A DNA stretch of 16,288 bases. Origin: an uncultured Actinomycetes bacterium. GTDB lineage: Bacteria > Actinomycetota > Acidimicrobiia > Acidimicrobiales > RAAP-2. The stretch spans positions 1 through 16,288 of the forward strand of contig CAIKVF010000092.1 in the NCBI GenBank assembly GCA_903830745.1. Direction: 5' to 3'. The notes beneath the pieces are model-generated. The model was not told the origin of the DNA and ran no database searches. It saw nothing but the letters and a program-made list of their open reading frames with translations. Positions 1 to 9,157 of the stretch are shown piece after piece (position 1 is the first letter of the stretch; each line of letters begins with the position of its first letter). A program made the translations under genes and the position numbers.

Positions 1-248
1 CCAAGCCAATCACGATGACCTTCCGTCTTTTCGGAAACCTATTCTCTGGTGGACTCATGATCGCGGTTATGACCACCTTGCTTCCCATCTACGCCGTTCC
101 ATTCGGTGAGATAATTTGGAAGCCTTTTGATCTCGGCATCGGAGTAATCCAGGCATACATCTTTATGTTGCTTGCGGTTCTCTACTTCGGCATGGCAACC
201 AGTCATGAAGAAGAACACGACGATGTCGCAGTAGCAGCCTCACACTAA
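1..248 (+). CDS. atpB: ATP synthase subunit a, C-terminal part (5' end outside window)
   Basis: This is the C-terminal part of the membrane subunit a of F1Fo ATP synthase, which forms the two proton half-channels beside the c-ring. The reading frame is open from base 3. The visible segment has the RLFGN motif; its Arg (codon 24-26) is the essential Arg that faces the c-ring carboxylate (E. coli aArg210). Further on is the IQAYIFMLL helix, with the conserved Gln equivalent to E. coli aGln252. Two hydrophobic helices are visible, followed by a short acidic, His-containing tail. It is the first visible gene of the atp operon, with atpE 21 bp downstream. Identification is firm from motifs and context. 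Start, length and any upstream atpI cannot be judged. Confidence 0.95.
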   Translation, partial: KPITMTFRLFGNLFSGGLMIAVMTTLLPIYAVPFGEIIWKPFDLGIGVIQAYIFMLLAVLYFGMATSHEEEHDDVAVAASH

Positions 249-255
249 ATCAACC

Positions 256-261
256 AGGAGG
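256..261 (+). promoter_or_regulatory. Strong Shine-Dalgarno site of atpE
   Basis: A full AGGAGG lies 8 bases before the atpE ATG and is followed by an A-rich spacer. It is one of the two best ribosome binding sites in the operon. That fits the need to make many more c subunits than other subunits. Confidence 0.8.
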
Positions 262-269
262 AATAAAAA

Positions 270-533
270 ATGGCAAATACAGACATCGGATCTGCGGTAC
301 GCATCGCTGGTGCACTCATCGGTGGCGGTCTCGCCCTCGGTGGCGGTGCTATCGGAGCAGCAATTGGTGACGGTTTGGCCGGTAGCCAGACCATCGCAGC
401 GATTGCCCGTCAACCCGAAATTGAAAACAAAGCACGTCAGTACTTCTTCCTGACAGTGGGACTTGTTGAAGCTATGTACTTCATCAACCTTCTGTTCATG
501 GTTGTATTCGTCTACGTATTCAGCGCACAGTAA
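270..533 (+). CDS. atpE: ATP synthase subunit c (c-ring proteolipid)
   Basis: This is the 87-residue hairpin proteolipid that oligomerises into the proton-driven rotor ring in the membrane. Helix 1 is glycine-rich (about residues 12-36, ending in an IGDG motif). The polar loop is ARQP (46-49), and helix 2 carries the proton-binding Glu67 in the sequence [10 protein letters not shown]. No Na+-type ligand pattern is visible around the Glu, so proton coupling is likely. The sequence is strikingly like mycobacterial AtpE in the IGDG, ARQP and TVGLVEA-YFIN stretches. The residue two after the Glu is Met69, where M. tuberculosis has Ala63. The start is fixed by the strong AGGAGG. The gene is followed by an intergenic hairpin before atpF. 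Confidence 0.97.
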   Translation: MANTDIGSAVRIAGALIGGGLALGGGAIGAAIGDGLAGSQTIAAIARQPEIENKARQYFFLTVGLVEAMYFINLLFMVVFVYVFSAQ

Positions 534-539
534 TTCTCT

Positions 540-567
540 CGTTGTTGGGCCGTTCGGCCCAACAACG
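540..567 (+). other. Perfect intercistronic hairpin between atpE and atpF
   Basis: CGTTGTTGGGCC (540-551) pairs perfectly with GGCCCAACAACG (556-567) around the four-base loop GTTC, giving a 12-bp stem without mismatch. It lies 6 bases after the atpE stop codon. No T-run follows, so a complete rho-independent terminator is unlikely. More likely roles are a 3' stabiliser or processing element for atpE mRNA, or a partial attenuator that lets atpE be expressed above atpF. The role is inferred; the structure is read directly from the sequence. Confidence 0.8.
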
Positions 568-597
568 TGGTTCGTCCACTAGCAAAAGAAGGTCTTC

Positions 598-1116
598 ATG
601 ATCGCCGAGTCAATATTCCTCATCCCCAATGGAACGTTCATTGTTGAACTAGCCGTTGTGGCGGTGATTTTGTTTCTCGTCACGAAGTACATCCTGCCGC
701 CCCTAAACAAGGCCATGGAAAGTCGTCAAGAACAGATTCGTGGCGCACTCGATGCAGCAGACCAGGCTCGCGCCGAAGCTGCCGCTGCGGGTGATGAGCG
801 TGCCAAAGTGCTCGCCGCTGCGCGTGACCAAGCCCGAGAGATCGTGGCTGCAGCACAAGCAACATCTGATTCAGTGAAGGCTGAGTCTGGTGCTCGTGGA
901 CAAGCTGAGTACGACCGCATCATCGCAGCAGCGCAGGGTGAAGTCGACACTGCTCGCCAGCGTGCAATTGATGAGGCATCAGCCAAGATTGGTGAAATCG
1001 TCTTTGACCTTGTCGCCAAGATTGTCGGACGCGAAGTTGACCAGAACGCTCACCAAGACCTCGTTCGCGAAGCTGTGAGTGCTCTTAACGCCGAGTCAGC
1101 GAAGGCCAAGAACTAG
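598..1116 (+). CDS. atpF: ATP synthase subunit b
   Basis: This is the peripheral stalk subunit b, 172 residues, anchoring F1 to the membrane as a stator. There is one N-terminal membrane helix (about residues 10-33), then the charged KAMESRQEQIRGAL segment typical of b subunits. An Ala/Glu/Arg-rich coiled coil follows to about residue 145, and then a C-terminal region that binds delta. A Shine-Dalgarno-like AGAAGG at 587-592 precedes the ATG by 5 bases. There is only one b-type gene and no separate b' gene, which suggests a b homodimer. This differs from mycobacteria, where a second b is fused to delta. The length is normal for the family. Confidence 0.96.
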   Translation: MIAESIFLIPNGTFIVELAVVAVILFLVTKYILPPLNKAMESRQEQIRGALDAADQARAEAAAAGDERAKVLAAARDQAREIVAAAQATSDSVKAESGARGQAEYDRIIAAAQGEVDTARQRAIDEASAKIGEIVFDLVAKIVGREVDQNAHQDLVREAVSALNAESAKAKN

Positions 1117-1118
1117 TT

Positions 1119-2030
1119 ATGTTGCCAAAGCTCGAAGGATTCACTGCCGCCCTCTTGGGCTCACTCGATGCAAGCGTGCTCGCCACGGTTGTAAGTGACC
1201 TCACGTCGGTCGAGCAAACAATTCTTTCGAGAGCTGATCTTCGTGGTGTCCTTACCGACACTTCAATCACCGGCAACATTCGCGGCCAAATTGTTCGTGA
1301 CCTCCTCACAAACAAGGTGAGCGCTCCAACACTTCGCCTCAGCGTCTTTGCTGCGTCTTCGGTGCCAGCACAAGAAGTCCCTCACGCTTTCAGTGAACTT
1401 CTTGCGGTGGCGCTTAGCTACAAAGAAATGGGTGTCTTCACACCAGCAAACCTCGGACTCATGAACGCACGAAAGCGCGTTGGTGGATTCGCAGATGCAC
1501 TCCTTGAAAACCTCGAAACATCTCAGTTCGCAACTATTGAAGCTGAACTCTTCTCATGGGCTCGCACCATTGAGGGCAACTTGGCACTTCGTCGCGTGCT
1601 GCTTGACCGTGACGCACACGTTGCATCTCGCGTTGGCACCGTTGAGCAGTTGCTCGGATCTAAAGTCCACGCCGTAACTCTCAGCCTCAGCCGCTACGTC
1701 ATTGAGGGCGGACGCCCACGTGACGTTGTTGGAACTCTCGACTATTTAGTTGACTACGTAGCTAAGGCTCGTGACTGGCGCGTGGCACGTGTGTACACCG
1801 CTCGTGCACTCGACGCCCAGAGCCAGAGTCAGCTCGTTACATCACTCAGTGCCCTCACCGGCAAGAGTGTTGAATTACAAATCGCTGAAGACGCATCGCT
1901 ACTTGGTGGTGTTGTCGTTGACGTAGGCGACCTTCACCTAGACGCCACCACTCGTGGCCGTCTTGGTGTACTGCACGACGCCGTGGCGTCGGGACGTTTG
2001 TATGAATCTTCTCTATCTGGAAATAACTAG
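1119..2030 (+). CDS. atpH: ATP synthase delta subunit with duplicated N-terminal domain
   Basis: This is the delta (OSCP-type) subunit that joins the top of F1 to the b stalk. At 303 residues it is much longer than the roughly 180 of E. coli. The extra length is an internal tandem duplication: residues 7-103 align without gaps to residues 123-219 at a constant offset of 116. Paired landmarks are GF-x-x-ALL (7/123), LR-x-VL (41/157) and LL-x-x-KV-x-A-x-TL-x-LS (62/178). The third section (about 220-303) is the usual delta C-terminal domain, with the GGVVVDVGD motif near 263-271. No membrane helix is fused to it, unlike the mycobacterial b-delta protein. It starts 2 bases after atpF with only a weak ribosome site, suggesting translational coupling. 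Long delta subunits are known in Actinobacteria. Confidence 0.94.
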   Translation: MLPKLEGFTAALLGSLDASVLATVVSDLTSVEQTILSRADLRGVLTDTSITGNIRGQIVRDLLTNKVSAPTLRLSVFAASSVPAQEVPHAFSELLAVALSYKEMGVFTPANLGLMNARKRVGGFADALLENLETSQFATIEAELFSWARTIEGNLALRRVLLDRDAHVASRVGTVEQLLGSKVHAVTLSLSRYVIEGGRPRDVVGTLDYLVDYVAKARDWRVARVYTARALDAQSQSQLVTSLSALTGKSVELQIAEDASLLGGVVVDVGDLHLDATTRGRLGVLHDAVASGRLYESSLSGNN

Positions 2031-2045
2031 GAAAAGGAAACTGTG

Positions 2046-3563
2046 ATGACTGAGCTCACCATTAGTGCCAATGAAATAACCGAAGCGCTGCGAAAGCACG
2101 TCACTGAATTCACACCAGCTGTTGGTGCGGAGCAGGTTGGACGTGTCGTAGAAGTTGGTGACGGTATTGCACGTGTATCGGGTCTACCTTCAGCAATGGT
2201 TAACGAGCTGCTTGAGTTCCAAGACGGAACTCTCGGACTCGCAATGAACCTCGACGAAGAGACAATCGGTGCTGTGGTTCTTGGAACCGTTGACGGCATC
2301 GAAGAAGAGCAGATTGTTCGCGCCACTGGCCGCATTCTTTCAATGCCAGTAGGTGACGCACTGCTTGGTCGTGTGGTGAACGCACTCGGAGAGCCAATCG
2401 ACGGCAAGGGACCACTCGTTAACCCTAAGCAGCGTCGTATGGAAATCCAGGCCCCTGGTATTACAGGTCGCCAGCCAGTAGGTGAGCCACTCCAAACTGG
2501 TATCAAGGCCATTGACGCCATGACCCCAATTGGTCGTGGCCAGCGCGAACTCATCATTGGTGACCGCAAAACCGGTAAGACCACTGTTGCGATCGACACA
2601 ATCCTTAACCAAAAGGGACAGGGTGTTAAGTGCATCTACGTTGCAATTGGTCAGAAGAACTCTTCAGTTGCACAGACTGTAAAGACTCTCGAAGACTTCG
2701 GCGCACTTGAGTACACCGTTGTTGTTGTGGCTTCTGCTGGTGACCCAGCACCGTTTAAGTTCCTTGCTCCTTACGCTGGTTGCGCAATTGGACAGGAGTG
2801 GATGGACACTGGTGAGCACGCACTTGTTGTGTACGACGACCTTTCAAAGCAGGCTGAAGCGTACCGACAGATTTCACTTCTACTTCGCCGCCCACCAGGC
2901 CGCGAAGCGTACCCTGGAGACGTTTTCTACCTTCACAGCCGCCTTCTTGAGCGTGCTGCGAAGTTGAGTGACGACCTCGGTGGTGGATCACTTACTGCTC
3001 TTCCAATTATTGAAACCAAGGCAGGTGACATTTCTGCCTACATTCCTACCAACGTGATTTCAATCACCGACGGTCAGGTCTTCTTGGAATCAGACTTGTT
3101 CTACTCGGGTGTTCGCCCAGCTATCAACGTAGGTAACTCGGTTTCTCGAGTGGGTGGTGCTGCACAGATTAAGGCTATGAAGTCAGTTGCTGGAACACTA
3201 AAGATTGACCTTGCTCAGTTCCGTGACCTTGAGTCATTCGCAACATTCGGTTCTGAACTCGACAAGTCTTCACAGCAGCAGCTCGACCGTGGATACCGAC
3301 TCACTGAACTACTGAAGCAGGGACTTAACGCCCCGGTTCCAGTAGAAGAGCAGTGCATTGTTATTTACGCAGGAACAAAGGGCTGGCTCGACACAATTCC
3401 AGTTGCTGACGTTCGTCGTTTCGAATCAGAGCTACTAACAACATTCCGCGCCAAGCACGCTGACATGTTGGCTCAGATCCGTGACAAGGGAACAATGCCT
3501 GAGTCAGATGTTCTTGACGCTGCACTTCGTACATTCGTTGACAGCTTCGCAACAAGCAACTAG
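2046..3563 (+). CDS. atpA: ATP synthase alpha subunit
   Basis: This is the regulatory nucleotide-binding subunit of the F1 hexamer (alpha3beta3), 505 residues. The P-loop is GDRKTGKT (172-179), with Lys in place of the E. coli Gln, as in mycobacteria. The Walker B strand is around ALVVYDD (259-265). The SVSRVGG motif carries the arginine finger (Arg368) that reaches into the beta catalytic site. The C-terminus is close to the E. coli length and lacks the long tail described for mycobacterial alpha. Two adjacent starts are possible, GTG at 2043 and ATG at 2046. The ATG is preferred because AAGGA (2034-2038) is then 7 bases away rather than 4. Confidence 0.97.
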   Translation: MTELTISANEITEALRKHVTEFTPAVGAEQVGRVVEVGDGIARVSGLPSAMVNELLEFQDGTLGLAMNLDEETIGAVVLGTVDGIEEEQIVRATGRILSMPVGDALLGRVVNALGEPIDGKGPLVNPKQRRMEIQAPGITGRQPVGEPLQTGIKAIDAMTPIGRGQRELIIGDRKTGKTTVAIDTILNQKGQGVKCIYVAIGQKNSSVAQTVKTLEDFGALEYTVVVVASAGDPAPFKFLAPYAGCAIGQEWMDTGEHALVVYDDLSKQAEAYRQISLLLRRPPGREAYPGDVFYLHSRLLERAAKLSDDLGGGSLTALPIIETKAGDISAYIPTNVISITDGQVFLESDLFYSGVRPAINVGNSVSRVGGAAQIKAMKSVAGTLKIDLAQFRDLESFATFGSELDKSSQQQLDRGYRLTELLKQGLNAPVPVEEQCIVIYAGTKGWLDTIPVADVRRFESELLTTFRAKHADMLAQIRDKGTMPESDVLDAALRTFVDSFATSN

Positions 3564-3584
3564 TTAGAAATTTAGAGAGAAGAG

Positions 3585-3590
3585 AGGAGG
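3585..3590 (+). promoter_or_regulatory. Strong Shine-Dalgarno site of atpG in a polypurine run
   Basis: AGGAGG lies 4 bases before the atpG ATG, inside a 19-base run with no pyrimidine (3574-3592). The 31-base atpA-atpG gap seems to serve only as this loading site. Confidence 0.7.
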
Positions 3591-3594
3591 AGCA

Positions 3595-5928
<2,334 letters not shown>

Positions 5929-5929
<1 letters not shown>

Positions 5930-6270
5930 TGGCAACGTTGAAGGTAGAAATCGTTTCGCCCGAGGCGGCGTTGTGGACTGGTGACGCTACGTCACTCACC
6001 GCACGCTCCTCGGACGGAGATTTCACAATCCTGCCTCAGCACACCTCAACAGTTGGTGACGTTGTGCCAGGAGTTGTGTACGTGCAGACCGCTAACGGCG
6101 AACTCGCATTTGTTGTTGATGGTGGGTACTTCCAAGTTGGCGCTAGTGATGAAGAGGGCGTAACACTCGCCACTGTTCTCGCTGGCGTTGCGAAGTTAGC
6201 AACGAATCGAAACGAAGCACTTGAGCTCGCAGCTAACCAAGCCGCTGAGTTCGCCGCTACTTCTAACTAG
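5929..6270 (+). CDS. atpC: ATP synthase epsilon subunit, short form
   Basis: This is the epsilon subunit, 113 residues, part of the central stalk. It consists mainly of the N-terminal beta-sandwich (about residues 1-85: VEIVSPEAALW, DGDFTILPQHT, VVDGGYFQV), which sits on the c-ring and gamma. The C-terminal helical part is reduced to about 28 residues, against about 50 for the two inhibitory helices of E. coli. ATP hydrolysis inhibition by an extended epsilon is therefore probably weak or works differently. Its ATG shares one base with the atpD stop (TAATG), so translation is coupled. It ends the operon and faces the CBS gene only 2 bp away. Confidence 0.95.
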
Positions 6271-6272
6271 AT

Positions 6273-6704
6273 CTACCTAGCGTTTACGTAGTCGAGCAGT
6301 TCTTTTTTGTCGTGTTCGAGTTCTTCGAAACGGGCCTTTACGACGTCACCAATTGAAACAACGCCAATGAGTGCACCGTGTTCAACAACGGGTACGTGAC
6401 GAATTCTTTCGGCGGTCATCATGCCCATTAATTCGTTGACTGACGTTTCTGGCGAGCAACGCGTAACAGGGCTTGACATTAAGTCGTGAATCTTCATCGA
6501 GAGCGCATCAGTTCCATGTTCTGCAATGGCTCTCACGGCGTCACGCTCTGAAAATATCCCCACGAGTGGGGCGTCAAGACCAGTCACGATTAGTGCGCCA
6601 ATTCTTCGCTCTCGAAGAATGTGTAATGCGTCAGAAACCGAACGGTTTTCAGAAATTGTGGCGACGTCGCCACCCTTTGCCTGTAATAAAAACGAGACGT
6701 TCAT
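6273..6704 (-). CDS. Protein with two CBS domains
   Basis: This is a 143-residue stand-alone CBS-pair protein. CBS repeat 1 spans about residues 12-62, with GALIVTG and the GIFSERDAVRAIAEHG segment. CBS repeat 2 spans about 76-128, starting DLMSSPVTRCSPETS and containing RHVPVV and LIGVVSIGD. A charged helix closes the protein. CBS pairs usually bind adenosine nucleotides (AMP, ATP, SAM) and sense energy state, but no partner domain or ligand can be read here. A GGAGG (complement of 6711-6715) lies 6 bases before the ATG, fixing the start. It lies downstream of glpX on the same strand after a 117-bp gap and may be partly co-transcribed. It faces atpC tail to tail. Confidence 0.88.
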   Translation of the reverse strand: MNVSFLLQAKGGDVATISENRSVSDALHILRERRIGALIVTGLDAPLVGIFSERDAVRAIAEHGTDALSMKIHDLMSSPVTRCSPETSVNELMGMMTAERIRHVPVVEHGALIGVVSIGDVVKARFEELEHDKKELLDYVNAR

Positions 6705-6730
6705 AACGAACCTCCAAGCGGATCAATCTG

Positions 6731-6740
6731 GTCCTAGGAC
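6731..6740. other. Perfect 10-bp palindrome in the CBS gene leader
   Basis: GTCCTAGGAC is a perfect palindrome 27 bp upstream of the CBS start codon. The overlapping arms TGGTC (6729-6733) and GACCA (6742-6746) offer an alternative small stem. It could be an operator half-site pair or a chance sequence, and no known regulator is recognised. Confidence 0.3.
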
Positions 6741-6780
6741 TGACCATAGAACTATTTGCAGTTGCTAGCCAGCGAAAAGG

Positions 6781-6791
6781 TCACATTGTGA
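6781..6791. promoter_or_regulatory. Possible regulator-binding palindrome between glpX and CBS gene
   Basis: TCACATTGTGA has 5-bp inverted arms around one central base, in the 117-bp gap downstream of glpX and upstream of the CBS gene. The arms resemble CRP-type half-sites, but the orientation and spacing differ from a true CRP site. It is a weak candidate only. Confidence 0.25.
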
Positions 6792-6821
6792 ACAAGTGGA
6801 CAAGGCCACCATTTAAGGCTT

Positions 6822-7859
6822 TTAGAAGCCAGCGGTTGTGAATTCCTGGAGTTTGTCGTGACGGTGGAAGGTTTCAATGGTGCGAACCGTTCCCGACTTC
6901 GAGCGAACAACGAGTGACTGTGTGGTTGCTCCAAAGTCGTGGAAGCGAACACCACGAAGGATGTCACCATCAGTAATGGCAGTTGCTGAGAAGTAGCAGT
7001 TGTCACTAGCTACAAGGTCGTCAGTCATTAAGACCTTCGTGAATGAGTACCCGAGGTCTTCAGCGATCTTCTTTTCTTCGTCGTTACGTGCGTAGAGCAC
7101 TCCCTGGATTTCTCCACCGAGTCCCTTAAGCGCAGCTGCAGCAATGACACCTTCTGGTGTTCCACCAATGCCGAGCAAGATGTCGACACCAGAGTTTGGC
7201 CAACCAGTTGCAATGGCGCCAGCAACGTCACCGTCAGAAATTGAAATCACACGAGCACCGGCTTCACGCACTTCAGCAACGAGGTCGTCGTGGCGAGGGC
7301 GGTCAAGGATGACAACACCGAGTTCTTGAACGCTCTTCTTTAGGCGCTTGGAAAGTTCTTTGAGGTTGTCAGTTGGTGATGCATTGATGTCAATGGCGCC
7401 ACGTCCACGTGGCCCAACGGCAATCTTGTTCATGTAGAACGTAGGACCAGGGTTGAACATGGTTCCTTTTTCAGAAAGTGCAATAACCGAGAGCGCACCA
7501 TTTCTGCCCATGGCCGTCAGTGTGGTGCCGTCAACTGGGTCAACGGCAACGTCAACTTGTGGAGCTGTGCCGTCACCAATTCGCTCACCGTTATAAAGCA
7601 TTGGTGCTTCGTCTTTTTCGCCTTCACCAATGACGACAACACCGTCCATTGGAATGCCACCGAGTACGAAACGCATGGCGTCAACTGCTGCGCCGTCGGC
7701 GGAGAGTTTGTCGCCACGACCCGCCCAGCGCGCTGCGGCGATGGCCGCTGCTTCGGTGACTCGAATCATTTCAAGGGCAATATTGCGGTCTGGTGTCTGA
7801 GGTGGCTGCACATACAGATGGTACTCCGAGCCCCAGATTCCACCTAAACAACGGGTCAT
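6822..7859 (-). CDS. glpX: Fructose-1,6-bisphosphatase class II
   Basis: This Mg2+/Mn2+-dependent phosphatase converts fructose 1,6-bisphosphate to fructose 6-phosphate, a key gluconeogenic step. It is 345 residues from the first ATG. GlpX signatures are [16 protein letters not shown] and DPVDGTT (metal and phosphate site), then [14 protein letters not shown] and the C-terminal [10 protein letters not shown]. The match to the mycobacterial enzyme is close from TPDRN onward. The start is uncertain. ATG 7859 has no ribosome site and directly abuts a possible -10 (TAGATA, complement of 7860-7865). A CTG at 7817 has GGAG 6 bases upstream, and GTG 7811 follows it. The true N-terminus may therefore be 14-16 residues shorter. 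It diverges from murA with 32 bp between the first possible starts. Confidence 0.93.
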   Translation of the reverse strand: MTRCLGGIWGSEYHLYVQPPQTPDRNIALEMIRVTEAAAIAAARWAGRGDKLSADGAAVDAMRFVLGGIPMDGVVVIGEGEKDEAPMLYNGERIGDGTAPQVDVAVDPVDGTTLTAMGRNGALSVIALSEKGTMFNPGPTFYMNKIAVGPRGRGAIDINASPTDNLKELSKRLKKSVQELGVVILDRPRHDDLVAEVREAGARVISISDGDVAGAIATGWPNSGVDILLGIGGTPEGVIAAAALKGLGGEIQGVLYARNDEEKKIAEDLGYSFTKVLMTDDLVASDNCYFSATAITDGDILRGVRFHDFGATTQSLVVRSKSGTVRTIETFHRHDKLQEFTTAGF

Positions 7860-7879
7860 TATCTAGGGGTTTTTGCGGC

Positions 7880-7885
7880 AATACT
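7880..7885 (+). promoter_or_regulatory. Candidate -10 element of murA (leaderless start)
   Basis: AATACT fits the TAnnnT-type -10 pattern at four of six TATAAT positions and ends 6 bases before the murA GTG. A transcript starting 7 bases after it would begin exactly at the start codon. The only purine-rich stretch upstream, GAGG, is too close to act as a ribosome site. No good -35 was found. Confidence 0.5.
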
Positions 7886-7891
7886 TGAGGG

Positions 7892-9157
7892 GTGAGTTCT
7901 CTTGTTGTTAAGCCATCTGGCCCCTTATCGGGAGAGGTCCAGGCCTATGGTGCCAAGAACGCCGTTTTGAAGCAAATGGCGGCGTGTCTCTTGGCGAGCG
8001 GAGAGCACTGTCTCACTAATGTCCCAGACATCACTGACGTGACCATGATGGTGGAGCTGCTCGTGGCACTTGGTTGCACGGTGAAGCGACCGAACAACCA
8101 CGAACTCTGCATTGTGGTTCCTGAAGCGAAAGATCTTCACCCAGTAGCGCCGTCTCATCTCTTTGAAGCAATGCGAGCTTCAATTGTTGTACTCGGCCCG
8201 CTACTGGCACGATGTGGCGAAGCGAACATGGCGCTTCCTGGCGGCGATGATTTCGGACAACGACCAATCAACTTTCACACCGACGGACTGAGCGCCATGG
8301 GTGCTGAGTTCCATAACGACCGCAGTTCAATTCGCGCAACACTTCCACGTGCTCGTCTAAAAGCAACTCGCATCACACTTGAGTATCCGAGTCACACCGC
8401 AACTGACAACTTGCTCATGGCGTGTGTGCTTGCAGAGGGCAGATCAGTCATTGACAACGCAGCGCGTGAACCAGAAGTTGAAGACCTAGGTCGCCAGCTC
8501 CAAGCAATGGGCGCAAAGATCGAAGGCCTCGGCACCTCGAGGCTCACTATTGACGGGGTTGAAGAACTCAGCCCTGCGCACCACGAAGTCATTCCAGACC
8601 GTGTTGTCGCCGCCACTTACCTCGCTTCTGGACTCATTAGCGCAGGAGAAGTTCGCGTCGTTGACGCCAATCCTCGCCACATGGAAATGCTGCTTCGAAA
8701 GATTGAAGCCATTGGTGGAATTGTTGACATTTCAGGTGAGGGCATCAGCGTTCGTGGACCGAAGCGACTCAGCGCATGTGACGTTGCGACGTTGCCGTAT
8801 CCAGGTGTTGCTACTGACTACAAGCCACTCATCACCACCATGCTCAGTGTTGCTGACGGCGTGTCGGTGGTGACTGAAAACCTTTTTGCTGGTCGCTTTC
8901 GCTACGTTGATGAACTTGTTCGTCTCGGGGCAACAATTACAACAGAAGGTCACCACGCCATGATTCGCGGTGTTGATCACTTAACTGGCACCACCGTTCG
9001 CGCCACCGACATTCGTGCCTGTGCGGCACTCACACTGGCGGGACTTGTTGCTTACGGCGAAACAACAATTGAAGGTCTCGAACACGCTGAACGTGGGTAC
9101 GATGACTTTGTTGGTCGGCTATCGAGCCTCGGTGCCGTGGTTGAGAGGTATGCATGA
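7892..9157 (+). CDS. murA: UDP-N-acetylglucosamine 1-carboxyvinyltransferase with Asp at the catalytic Cys position
   Basis: This cytoplasmic enzyme transfers enolpyruvyl from PEP to UDP-GlcNAc, the first committed step of peptidoglycan synthesis. It is 421 residues, the usual length. Motifs are GPLSGEV then GAKNA with Lys22, and MRAS around 94-97. The active loop LPGGDDFGQRP (115-125) has Asp119 where E. coli has Cys115, the fosfomycin target. Asp at this site is known in M. tuberculosis and Chlamydia, where the enzyme is active and fosfomycin-insensitive. GTG 7892 is the only start that keeps the conserved N-terminus, and it appears leaderless. The stop overlaps the meaB start by 4 bases (ATGA), so the two are translationally coupled. 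Confidence 0.96.
   Translation: MSSLVVKPSGPLSGEVQAYGAKNAVLKQMAACLLASGEHCLTNVPDITDVTMMVELLVALGCTVKRPNNHELCIVVPEAKDLHPVAPSHLFEAMRASIVVLGPLLARCGEANMALPGGDDFGQRPINFHTDGLSAMGAEFHNDRSSIRATLPRARLKATRITLEYPSHTATDNLLMACVLAEGRSVIDNAAREPEVEDLGRQLQAMGAKIEGLGTSRLTIDGVEELSPAHHEVIPDRVVAATYLASGLISAGEVRVVDANPRHMEMLLRKIEAIGGIVDISGEGISVRGPKRLSACDVATLPYPGVATDYKPLITTMLSVADGVSVVTENLFAGRFRYVDELVRLGATITTEGHHAMIRGVDHLTGTTVRATDIRACAALTLAGLVAYGETTIEGLEHAERGYDDFVGRLSSLGAVVERYA

Noticed and set aside
2027..2635. Open frame of 202 codons on the - strand opposite atpA
   Set aside because: A shadow of the conserved atpA coding sequence with no recognisable domain or ribosome site.
6273..6309. Rho-independent terminator after atpC
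   Set aside because: Only a 4-bp stem and a T6 run more than 14 bases further on; too weak to call.
8246..8248. MurA inactivated by loss of the catalytic Cys
   Set aside because: Asp at this position is known to support activity in other bacteria, and the rest of the protein is full length and intact.
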